Below, in pieces: positions 35,932-46,410 of a stretch of DNA of 64,000 nucleotides. The stretch comes from Acarospora socialis (Eukaryota; Ascomycota; Lecanoromycetes; Acarosporales; Acarosporaceae). Below the pieces are notes generated by a model, which saw only the letters and a program-made list of their open reading frames with translations, did not search any database and was not told the origin of the DNA. The stretch lies in NCBI GenBank assembly GCA_025617375.2, contig JAMYGW020000004.1, forward strand, positions 248,001 through 312,000, in the 5' to 3' direction. The position numbers and the translations under genes are program-made. Each line of letters opens with the position of its first letter. Positions within the stretch are counted from its first letter, which is position 1.

Positions 35932-37301
35932 TTCGAGCGATCGTGTCTATCGTTCTTCAATCAATGCCGTGCAAAGCCGAAGGAGTTGGCTGTGGACGAA
36001 GTCAATTATCATTTAGATCGGAACAGATCGATGGTCGAGTGCCTCAGTAGATATAAGGCATCTTCAAGCGGCAACATCAATTTCAAGTAGCAGACCATGA
36101 TGGTCGGGCGGAGGCAGCAGCTAATATATGCTGATCGGAGTGCATCCGCAGCAGGCATCTGGGGAGACGTGATTGGACGCGTATAGTGGAACGCCAATTC
36201 ATGTGACTCAGAACGCGAAATCAGGTGCAGACCAAAGTGCTTCGAGGCGACCTCTCCGCTCTCCCTTTTTCTGTCTGCCTCTCTGCCGTCAACCAGGTTC
36301 CGGGGTAATTGGGATGTGATATCGACCCAACGGATGTCAGCTTTAACCCTTTAGCGTTTCACTTGCGCAGCCATCGGATGCGGAGAGGCAAAGCCGATGC
36401 GGCCAGCTTCGCCTAGTCGTAGTCGTAGTCGTAGTCGTGGTTAGAATTGAGGGATGGAAACCTGATAACGGCCGGTTGTAGTCGTAATACCTCGTTAAAA
36501 GGCGTTGGAGAGGCATTTCAAAGGCAGTGATGAGGCAATTGAAACATCAAAGCACTTCCCGTGACGATTGCTCTGTGCTGCCTAGAGTATGATATCGAGG
36601 GTCAAGTCGGAACATTGCTATGCTCACCAACAAGCAGCTGGACCGGATGAAATGGAAGCTAAGACAGAAGAAAACGAGAAGCTACCGGAGCTCCCCCCTT
36701 GCTCTGGATCGGCAATGATATCCTTGCCCGTGGCTCTGAGGGAAACTAAGAAAGTCTAGTCAGGAACCCAATCCTCGGCATCACAAACATCTTTGAAGAA
36801 GTGAACAGGGTGTTTTGACATCGAGTGCTCTTGGTTGGATTACCGTTAACCCGGATGCATCTACCCTTAGACCGTGTGATATTATTGCAGCTGAAGGCGT
36901 ACTCGGTCCCAACGGCTCGTCACATACAAAAACGAAGAATGCCTTCAAGTCTAGCTTAACTAGGTGCCTAATGGCTTTCGAGCCGTCTCATCCATGGTAA
37001 AACCCCCGCAGTGACCGGTGGCTCGAAAAAAAGGGGTAATCGTATATACATATTATTGAGGCACTTCACACTGGACTTGTATCCCGTGTAAGAGATTTTA
37101 CCAGCTCCACCACCCTTCCTACGTATTCGATACTCTCCATGACAAACAGAACCTGTCCATGGCCCCACGCTTGTGTCACTTGCCACTCCTACCGTCATAA
37201 ATGGTAACTATCCCGAGTATATGAGAGGGAATTGGCTTGGATTGCTAGACTGAATTTCCAACCCCACACTACCTACGAATCTAAATATCCGGAGTCTGAT
37301 A
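35932..37301. other. Gene-poor interval
   Basis: 1.37 kb contain only short ORFs with no recognisable domains. A TAGTCG microsatellite lies at 36414-36437. Its left end is the BTB gene promoter. Confidence 0.45.
36414..36437 (+). repeat. (TAGTCG)4 microsatellite
   Basis: Four perfect hexamer units in intergenic DNA. Confidence 0.8.
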
Positions 37302-38370
37302 TCAGCTCCGTCCGATGTCCTCTAGGAAGCTGACAACAGCGCTCCGCCCGTGAGCCTTGGTTATGACATCCGTATGAAGCGCCCCAGCAACCTCTTTTCG
37401 CTGATCCTCCACGCCGCTGGCCCTGCAGATGTCTGCTAATTTCCTCCCATGCTCTACAGGCACAAGCTCTTCTTGTCCAGCTTCTAGGACAAGTGTCTTG
37501 ACACTTCCCCTCCCTTCGATCTCGCCATACTGCGCAGTGCTTCCCGGCTATCCCACCAATTCCACCAAAACGGCCACAGATACCGGTAGGGCAGCCAGGT
37601 TTGTGGATATAACGCTACCAACATACCTCTGACGCTGGTGAAAGGGGTTTCCAGGATGAGCCTCACGGAGCCCGAGTCCTTTGATCCAAGAGCCCCTCGA
37701 CCAAAGGTGGTGTGCTGCTGCTGTCGTCGCTACACCGGCACCGATGCTTTGGCCCCATAGGACGATTTGGACGTGCTCCCCCTCCGAACCTTACCTGTCA
37801 ACCGTGCAATCCAGCAGCGCTTCGGCATCTTTTTCAATACGTCACCGAGAAGTTCGGCCGCGAGACGACCAAAACCTTCGGTAAGACAACGCCACTAACG
37901 TGTATCTCGCAGAGGGAGGCGTTTCCGACAGCGGAGCTCTAGAGAGGCGCTCTAAGACGTCTGACAGGTAAGGGAACCTGCGCGGCAACGAAGACGCGTT
38001 TCTGCCCTCGTAAGCGTCAACGCTCAGGTGGGTAAGTCGATATGTTACCCTTGGAAATAGAGAACTACCACATGTGTCCCGACACTGCAGGAGGAATATT
38101 GCTCGCACCATCTACAATGCAGAGTGTCAACTCCACGCCATCCGCAGCTCTCAGCTTCTCTTCGCGCCATATGATAGCAGGCGGCGTCGAGCATAGTCTG
38201 CAATCTTCTCGGAGCGGGAGAAAGGGCGATATAGAGGGCATGTAGACGATCTTGTTTTGGAAGAGGACCATCATACAGCACTTGTAAACTCATAATAACA
38301 GAACTAGCCCAGCAAAGACAGCTGGCGGTGTCAGGACTGTGTAGAAAGCGGTGGTGCTAATTCTCCGCCG
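37302..38370 (-). pseudogene. Decayed alpha/beta hydrolase (Bem46/ABHD13-like)
   Basis: Read in pieces on the minus strand, the whole fold is recognisable: a hydrophobic anchor (YTVLTPPAVFAGLVLLL), MMVLFQNKIVYMPS, VVVLYFQGN, RYTLVALSYR, nucleophile elbow LWGQSIGAGVATTAAA, ILETPFTSVRGMLVALYP, YLWPFWWNWWDS, VLEAGQEELVP and catalytic-His segment ALHTDVITKAHGR, ending at 37302-37304. Order and spacing match membrane-anchored serine hydrolases of the Bem46 type. No single spliced reading joins them. At least one in-frame stop follows the anchor, two more lie between ALSYR and the nucleophile elbow, and there are shifts around VVVLY and ILETPF. One gap (about 37990-38040) looks like a genuine old intron. 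The family's catalytic residues are kept, so decay appears fairly recent. Confidence 0.75.
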
Positions 38371-39652
38371 TGCGTGTTCATGATGGGGCAGGATCCTTTG
38401 GCTTTGCCTCTGCTGGGTGTTGCTCCCACTCCATAGCGAAGCTTGGTAGGCACCAAGGCAAGCTGACGGCGGCAAAAAGCAACTCAGAGAACGGAAAGGT
38501 GCCCATGACATGAACAGGTCTGGTGACTGATCTCAACAAACGTTAAGGGTTGTCTCTAGGCAGATTCGAGTCCGGACATTTACACGAGAGCATCACCATA
38601 TCACTAGGTACTATTGTAGAATAAACACCTGTCGTTTGTCGTAACTAAATGGTCTCTAAAAAGCGATCAGATGTCGCTTTCTCTACAGGCACCTATAAAG
38701 TGTCGCTATTTCTTACACGATACCGTTAAGTGATGCTACCAACTGCAGCGCTTGTCTACCAATACACTGGAGTCTGTGCTCATATCAGAGACACTTTTCA
38801 ACAATTTCAGTGGTCCTCCAATAAAGTGTAAGGCTTGGTCTCGATAACTTCTTTCTGACAGGTCAAGAGATTTTGTGTTTTTTCCCGGAAATCACAGAAT
38901 AAACACATGGGTTTCTGTATATTATGCCTGATGAATATAAACAAACATCTTACCTATCAGACCATAACTTATGCCAGTTTGATCTTTCCTTCAACATCCA
39001 ACTCAATTAGATACCTTTTAGTCACACCCAAACATGTGATTTAGGTCCACTGGCACACACCTTAATAGTGAGCCAGTCACATGTCAGCAAGATATATGAG
39101 TCATATTGTGACTCATGATATGACTCGCACTGTTAAATGCCTTATCAAAGTTTATTGGTTAACTATAAAAGGAAGCTACTGCTGTACACACTACACAGGC
39201 TAGCAGCAGAGGGATCTACAAAAGATAAGTTTAGTGAATACAACTCACTCAGAGCCAGTTTGTGAAGTGAATTAGATTGCTTAATTCACCGTTACATAGC
39301 TTGTGCCTTGGCTATTTAGGTGCTACACTCCTCACCTAACTTTTTCAACATTCAGCCACCTCAGCACATCTGTCCAGCTGTTCTACTTGACTTTGACAGT
39401 TCTCTCTCACAACACAAATGCTTGTAGAGTTTGACTATCGGGCTATCTACAGCAACTTTGAAGAGTTGTCACGTTGATACAATTTGATATCACCTCGCAA
39501 AGCGTCACAAAGTGAGGATTGGTGATAAGTTCGATAACACACTTGATACTGAATCCTTGTTTCTCTTTTCATCTCATCCACATTCTCAATTTTTCATACC
39601 GTTGCTGAGTGTTATTCCTCAAAATCGTGTTTAAACGGACCACGCTGTAAAA
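38371..39652. other. Low-GC gene-free interval upstream of the SRA gene
   Basis: By eye this 1.3 kb is more AT-rich than its surroundings and lacks ORFs of note. It contains an inverted pair of TGACTCA-type sites at 39096-39116. It may be promoter plus decayed DNA, and no transposon ends were identified. Confidence 0.45.
39096..39116. promoter_or_regulatory. Inverted pair of bZIP (Gcn4/AP-1-type) sites
   Basis: ATGAGTCA and TGACTCAT face each other across a five-base spacer. Each arm contains the TGA(C/G)TCA core bound by Gcn4/CpcA-type and AP-1-like bZIP factors. It lies about 540 bp upstream of the SRA-domain gene start. Function is inferred from motif only. Confidence 0.45.
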
Positions 39653-41080
39653 ATGGCACCAAACTCCCCTACAGCAGAGGCCGGTCGCGTAAAGACTGAG
39701 GAGCAAAGCCCGAAGATAGGCAGCTTTCAGTATGCGTTGGATGAAGCCAAAAGAAGGGCAAGGGAAGCAAACCCGAAGAAGGAGTCACCTCTTGAAACAA
39801 AACCTCGCGTGTCAGCCAAGGAAGAACGCGTCAACAAAATAAGTGCCAACACATATGCGGGACTGACATCAGCAAAGAAGAGGAAGCATGATGATATCGT
39901 CACGGAAACGGCAATGTCACCGCTGCAGCGTTCTGACGGGTCTAGTCACAATTCACCTCACCTGACCCCCACGGAGGAGGGAGGCAAACGCCCTTTTGCG
40001 CCCCCTAAAAAGGCCAAGAGACCCCCCGCAAAGTACGATGAGATGTAAGTGTTACAAGCCTAGGTGAAAGTCACATGATCGATGACTGATTTTAATACTA
40101 GAGAGCCAGTTAACACCCGTAGAACCCGAGAGACTTCAGACTTCTACAACAACATAAACATGAAGGAGAAGCATAGTCGGTCCGACGTGGAGACTGTGAA
40201 ATATATTAACACATTGATCAAAAGGCGTCAGGACCTACCCCCAAATACGAACCCGGACCGCCTCTACTCCGATATCCGACAACGGTTGCATCAAATGGAA
40301 TTCTATGACTTTATCTCCGGAGTAATCCTCAAGAAGTCAAAAGTCCTCGACGAAACCCAAGGTCTACCCGCAATCTTCGACAACCAAACCGTCGACTACC
40401 CTTGGGACATACGCGCCGACGCCGAGTCTCTCTACCTACGCTGGCTGTCCGGCATCACAGACCCGCACCTGCTCCGGGGAATCGAAACTCTGCGAAAAAC
40501 AACCAACGGCACGAAACGGACCACGCACCGACTCGAGGCGTCCTACAAGGACCGCCGATCCTGCGACCACGTCGGCCCCGGCGACCTGCAGAACGGGCAG
40601 TGGTGGCCGCTGCAGATCGCGGCGATGCGGGACGGCGCGCACGGCGAGATCGAAGCCGGCATCCACGGCAAGCCGGACAAAGGGGCCTTCTCGGTCGTGC
40701 TGAGCAGCGGCGGCTACGCCGACCAGGACGAGGGCACGACGATCCGCTACTGCGGCACGTCCGGCTCCGCCGGCAAACCGTCGCTCGGCACCAACTACCT
40801 CAAGCAGTCGTGCAGTCTCGGCAACCCGGTGCGCGTGCTGCGGTCGTCGGCGCTGCCGGCGCGGAATCCGTATCGCCCGTCGAGGGGGTTGCGGTATGAT
40901 GGGATGTATGATGTGGTTAGTTTCGAGATCCTGGATGAGGGGACTGCGATGCATCGGTTTTTGCTGGAGCGGAGGGAGGGCCAGGATCCGATTCGGTATG
41001 AGGGCGTCGAGGTGAGGCCGACCAACGAGGAGGTCGCCGAGTATACGAAGATTCGGGGCTTGTTGGGTCTTTCTTCGTGA
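39653..41080 (+). CDS. SRA/YDG-domain protein (methyl-DNA reader family)
   Basis: Two exons (39653-40044, 40102-41080) give 456 residues. The basic, disordered N-terminus carries likely nuclear localisation signals (SAKKRKHDD, PPKKAKRPPAK). A helical region follows at about 140-260. The SRA (SET- and RING-associated) domain spans about 290-440: GDLQNGQWWPLQ, MRDGAHGEIEAGIHG, GAFSVVLSSGGYADQDEG, IRYCGTSG, LGTNYLKQSCSLGNPVRVLRS, and the YDG signature LRYDGMYDVVSFEI. SRA domains flip out 5-methylcytosine in UHRF1 and plant SUVH proteins. Stand-alone fungal versions are common and mostly unstudied. There is no SET or RING domain here, so it would act as a reader or adaptor. It sits in a decayed, gene-poor island. 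Confidence 0.88.
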
Positions 41081-41843
41081 TGGCGGTTGGATGGTCTGGG
41101 TTGGGCCTTTTCGTGGTTTAGTTGTATTCACTCTATTTCGTGGTTGGGGCGTATGGGATAGAGCGTGGCTTGCGGCTGGCTTGTCGGCGAATGGGTTGTT
41201 GGATCTGGTCCTTTTTGCTGGGGATACCCTGATATTCTTCTGCCTTGCTGGACGGCATCTATGCTAGATTTAGGTCCTTAGCGGCATTAGACCGATAACA
41301 ATAACACCCTCGCTCTTAAATTGCAACTCTTCACGATTATGGCCTGGTGCAATAACCTCTGTTAGTGCGAAGCCATCTTTAATAGATGGTCATAAAGAGT
41401 AAGAATGATTTCTAAAGACATTCCTATCACCTTCCTCGGCATATGTGTAAGAAAAAATGACATAGTAAATATACGTTATAAATATCGTATATGAAGGGTT
41501 TGTGAGCTCTTGAGTACGTGTTACTCACTTACTGTAATATATGACAGTCTACAAAGGATGGTCGATGTGGAAGCAGAAGTGAACACTAGAAGAACTGGAG
41601 TTCAGAGGATTGGGGAGTTAAGACTCGGACCGTTCAAGCTTCACATTAACGTTGGCGCTGAGCCCTGACCCTAACTGGTCAACCGTTACTGACATAAAAG
41701 TACCTTACATGGAACTAGCTAAGGGTTTCCTACGGTGAAGCAGATATTGTGGGCTGAATTCAAATATGGATGAGCGAGTCGTCAAATGAAATATTGGTTT
41801 GCCAATCAAGGTCAGCTTCTATACAATACTGATGACATAGCAA
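41081..41843. other. Intergenic between SRA gene and HET gene 3' ends
   Basis: 763 bp, AT-rich by eye from about 41280. Nothing recognisable. Confidence 0.45.
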
Positions 41844-44170
41844 TCAAACTCCTTCGGGATAAAATCCAAGTCCTTGCCGCTCCACTTCGGCGGGACAAAT
41901 TCGTCCAGTGTCAGTTTCCGGGTAGCGAGATTCGAAACTCAGCTCCTCCGGGACCTGGTTGCCCAAGTCGCAGAACAGCTTCCCGGCGCCATACTCGTCG
42001 ACGCTGCAAGTGCCACATCGCTTGAACTGACCGACTTCGGCTTCCGTTAGCTCGAGGATGAGACCCTGAATGGTAGAGATTTCGGTGGATTCCTCGCCGT
42101 GAACACGTGGTTTGTAGTCGTTGAAGGATAATATAGGCATAAAGAAGAGATTCTGAGGGTCGTCGAGGCTGCGATCGTCATCGAGACGACCCTTGACTTC
42201 GGAATCCTCGAGTAAGTGCATGTAAAAGCCGCGAGGTCCGAGCGGTTCTCGACGTTCCAGCGAGGACTCGTCCAATATGAGAATCTCATCCGCGATGTTG
42301 ATTCTGAGGTTCAAGGTTGCTTCGGGGAGTTTGTCGAATATGGTCCTGGTGGACAAATTATCTGTTCGCAGAGTCACTTGAGTAAAGGCCCAGAGAGACG
42401 CAGTACGCCGCTGCTTCCTGAATCGAAGAGATCGCCCTCTGGTACGGTTGTCGCGTCAAGGACCTCAGCCATTGCCCGCGATCGTTGCTTTTCACCGTCC
42501 GGGCCAACCTCGGACTGATTGAAGTTGGGGGAGATAGGACCATCCATGAAAGCCCACGACCAAGTAGGAGCGCGGTAGACTGGCGACCGTACTGTACAAG
42601 GTGAAGCTGACCACAGCAGTTGGTCGATGATCAGACCCTTCCACAGCCCAGCTAGATAGGTGCCAGCTATGGAGCTCGATCGTGATAGCTCTTTAGCCAG
42701 GGCTGAAACAGCAATAAGCTTATCCGAGTTCTTTGTCAACTTTCGGTCTGTGTACGTCCTTAGAATGGAATCCCAGATCTTGGAGAAGCCAGCCTTTCCT
42801 TCTCGTTCTCCCGGCGAATGGAACAGCTGGCGGTGTCCTTCGGTACTGTATCGGGGAGGAATACCACCGGGGAAGCCTTCTGATGCCTGCAATTGGTGGC
42901 ATTCCCAGAAGATCTGGGCGTCTGCAAAGTGCACGATACGAGGCGATAGAAGCCGCTCCTGGCAAACCCAGGCGCGTTTGTTGAGTGAACTTCCATCAAC
43001 GTACTGCGCCCATTCCTGTTCGTTGTAACAGCAGTATTCGCCTGGCGCAAACAGCGGATGGCCTTCTTTCACGGTAGCGAGACAAGGCCCCGTAGTGATT
43101 AAAGGTCTCTCCTGAAATAGCTCTTGCGTTGCATCTGAGGAGGCACTAGCAGAAATGTTAAGATAGGAGTTCGAGTAGACTTCCCACATCATGGATGCCT
43201 CCCTTCTCCAATCATCATGGTTATTTTGAATAATGCATAGAGAATCGATCCATATGTAACGCAAACCTAGACCACGAGCAACGAAGATCGCATCCGCAAT
43301 CGTCTTCGGTAATTGATGCCAAGGAAGAGTCTCTTTGAAGTGTTACTCGAACTGATCTGTGAGCTCCAGACCCATTGCTTGACGCGATCCCCAACAATGA
43401 CTCAGAGTTAGGTATCTCGAGTCTGGAGGGATATGCTTGGATTCTACTAAGCGCACAAACTCTGGCCCTGCGGTTGTTCCGACATCAACGAGTCGAGTGG
43501 GAAGAAACGGAGCAGATCCGGTAGGTTGTCTTGCACAGCACGAGTGCGATGTATTGCATGCTTTTAGCCATTCAAGGATCTGTTCAAGGCTTTCTTGAGA
43601 CTGTGTACTGGTATTCACAACTGCACCGGTCGTTAGTGATCGGAGTGCTGGCCTTTGTTAACCAACAATCCTCATCAGAACTTGCTTGCTACCTACTTAC
43701 CGCTTGTGCCTTGCATTCCCGTCGAATCCATATCTTCCGTAGTCATAGCGCGCAGGTAACACCTCTCCACGTGTAAGTGCAATGCAGTCGTCATCAAGGG
43801 CTCTGTAGATGAGAAAGCAGAGAGGGCAACCCCGCAAAGCCGATTTCTCTAGATATCGCGCGTCCCAGTGAGTATAATAGAGCCCTGACTCATCCTTCGT
43901 CATTGGAAAGGCATAGCTCCCAACGAAGTCAAAGATTCGCCGGCAGGGTTTGCAATAGCCAGTGTTCCGTTCAGATAAGCTCATTTTCCTGTCACGGTAT
44001 CTCGATGCGTTCTCGATTCTCTTAACAATAGTACGTGCTAGGGCTTCTTCTATTGCCTTGGGTACCGGCGGATCTGATGTGACGCTGTATTGTGTCATTC
44101 GATCGGAAACGGCCATACGTGCTCTACCACGGGCGATTGACGCTGCGTATGCATTGAAACGGTATTTCAT
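41844..44170 (-). pseudogene. HET-domain (heterokaryon incompatibility) gene, interrupted
   Basis: The N-terminal piece (exon 43701-44170, intron 43621-43700) includes a Cys-rich segment CKPCRRIF and CPLCFLIYRALDDD typical of the region before fungal HET domains. The HET domain follows with the signatures RYLTLSHCWG, LRYIWIDSLCIIQN-DDW, SNSYLNISASAS, LNKRAWVCQERLLSPRIVHF and ECHQ. C-terminal parts include TWSWAFMDGP. HET domains trigger incompatibility cell death when paired with an unlike partner. The present sequence does not give one continuous spliced protein: it looks broken once within the HET domain, with a further unclear junction near the C-terminus that may be an intron. I treat it as a fossil or a null allele. 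Such genes are often polymorphic within a species. It is divergent from a second HET-like gene. Confidence 0.8.
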
Positions 44171-44647
44171 AGCTGTGCTCTGTTTGGCAGCTAGGGATAT
44201 GATCAGTACTATATCAAATCGAAGTCCAATCCTAAGAAGATCAGTGCGGAAAATGGTCCTACCGGTCCCTGGGAATCAGTCCTTTAGACACGGTCGAGGC
44301 TGTCTCGGGTTTCTATAGGTACGTGTCCTTCAACCCTAGTCGTGGGCTTTTGCACGAGCATATGGACCGCTTGACATGAGATGCCTGGTAAGATCCAAGT
44401 CAAGCGGCACAGCTCGCCTCTCACCCGGGTCTAGACAATGATTGATGGCGCTTATGCAGTCTTCTTGCACGTTCAGGGAGGCCGTTATGCAAACTGCCAC
44501 ACGCCATAGTAAGACTGGAGGTATAATATCCGTTCTACCTCGTTGGATATCCTCAAGCCGGTCTAACGTGACCTCATCTGTAAGCAATCCGTCTGAGACT
44601 TTTCACCCTCTATACCGCCTGCAGTTCTTCAATCAGTATTCTGCTCC
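44171..44647. other. Spacer between divergent HET-type genes
   Basis: 477 bp. An 83-codon minus-strand ORF (44336-44587) has no recognised motif. It presumably contains both promoters. Confidence 0.45.
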
Positions 44648-46133
44648 ATGACGCCCACAAGCCCCACGTTGTCGTCTCACTCCGACCGGATTGCGCTCTT
44701 GGCCCTGCAGCCTGGCCAGGATACCGAAGACATCGCGTGCGCCCTTGAATCTGCATTTCTTCATGACCAGCCGCGATACGAAGTCTTGACCTGCATGGAG
44801 GATGACGACGCTCTCGCTTCATCAATCAAGCTCGACGGACACGACTTCAAGGTTGCTAGGAACGTGAAAATCGCCCTTACCCACCTCAGAGCGCAAGGTG
44901 AAGTACGCAGACTATGGCTTGAGAACATATGCACCACATCAGACGGTGTGCCGGTAACAGATTCTACAAAGAATGTGATTCATACAAGTTCGCAGCGAGT
45001 CCTGATCTGGATCGGTAGCGATCATGAAGACGCAGATCCCATGAACGCGTACCTAGGGGATAGCTCTGCAGACTCCACCAGCTGTGCTTTCACATTCGCC
45101 AGGTGCGATGGCGGCAGCTGAGTTTCCGAGGCCGTGTCTTCGATCAATCATGGAGGGGGTGTTTCCGGGCACCGGGCTGCCTAGCTGGTGTTACCTTGCG
45201 CGACTACTGTACCGACCATGGTTCAGAGAACTTCCGCTCCTTCGGACATACTACGTGACTGAGCTGTCTGATGTGACAGTACTGTGTGGTACAGCATCGA
45301 CGTCTTGGTTGGAGATTCGGACCGCTGCAGAGAGGGTGAGGACGCTTCAGCCAACCCCGCGGTTCTTCCAGGAAAATTGTCAAGGAGGGCTTTGGCCTGG
45401 AATGTCTATAGGGACAGGTCTGGAATGGCTACGCGCACTGGCGAGATTCGGATTCAGATGGGAAAAGCTGTATGCTCAACTACACTGTCTAATCACACAG
45501 ATTCAGGAAGCTGGAGGAATTGAGATTACCGGCCAAGTGAATCGCCTCAATACGCTGGTGGGTATGGCACAAGATGCCTTCAACATTACAGAGCCAGATC
45601 TCATACGTTTGAACGTGGCTGTTCTAGCAATAAAAGCCGAGTTTAAGGATCCTGCGGAGACTGACAAGACACCCATCAAATTGCTCGATCCTGTTCCCTC
45701 TTTGCCCTTCAACGGCTGGAAACCCTCACCTCCAGATCCCGAGTTTCGGGCTCCGTTCGTCCATACACCTCTGGACATCAAGGATGGAATAAGATTACTA
45801 TTACTTGCGCCTCACAACGGCGACATAGATTCCCCTATCCAGTGCGGCCTAATCCATGCTTCTTGGGACGAAATGCCTCCATTTGCTTACGTGCTGAATG
45901 CTACATTGAAAGACTACCGGCTGACTTTATACTTCTCAATGGGCAGTCTCTCTGCGTTCCGCAAGCTCTGGAGGTCTTTCTGCGACACATACGACATGGT
46001 GAACATCAGCTTTCACTATTTGTGTGGGAAGTATGCGTTTACCCGCATCAAGCGAGCATACAGTGGAGAAGCGCCCTCCAGTTTTATACAGTGGTCAAAG
46101 GGCACATCATTGGCAAAGCAGCATACACAATAG
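44648..46133 (+). CDS. HET-like protein, frame uncertain
   Basis: The first part (44648 to about 45100) resembles the beginning of a HET domain in degenerate form: RYEVLTCMEDDD where an SYTWGD-type motif is expected, KLDGHDFKVARNVKIALTHLR, RRLWLENICT in place of WIDAICINQ, and QRVLIWIGSDHEDAD. The second part continues in another frame with WCYLARLLYRPWFRELPLLRTYYV, which matches the segment after the HET core (normally RPWFxRxWVxQE). The change of frame near 45100 may be a short intron or damage. Another change near 46090 would lead to an alternative C-terminus ending at 46264. Key HET residues are replaced, so this is either a diverged member or a degenerating one. Exact ends are not secure. 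Confidence 0.55.
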
Positions 46134-46410
46134 ATATGTATGACGAGTTGGAGAAGGTGAGTGAGGCCGAAATGGGGCAACTCCAGGAAGGAATGACGAA
46201 GGGCGAATGGCTGTTGGAACTGATGGACGAGGCGGAGGTCAATGAATTGCCTGATGGCCTCTGAGAATTGTGTTGATCGGAGACTCAAGCGTCTACTTGA
46301 TAAAACTAACAGTATAAAACTGAGCAAATGTTTCAAAAGACATAGTGTCAATTGGGAGCGGGACAGAAATATATGCATACACTCTGATCGCAGCCCAGGA
46401 CGCAGACTGA

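Noticed and set aside
38371-39652. Possible transposon or solo terminal repeat in the low-GC stretch
   Set aside because: No terminal inverted or direct repeats, target-site duplication or coding remnant could be identified by eye.
40436-41131. Minus-strand ORF opposite the SRA domain
   Set aside because: Shadow frame; the + strand carries the conserved YDG signature.
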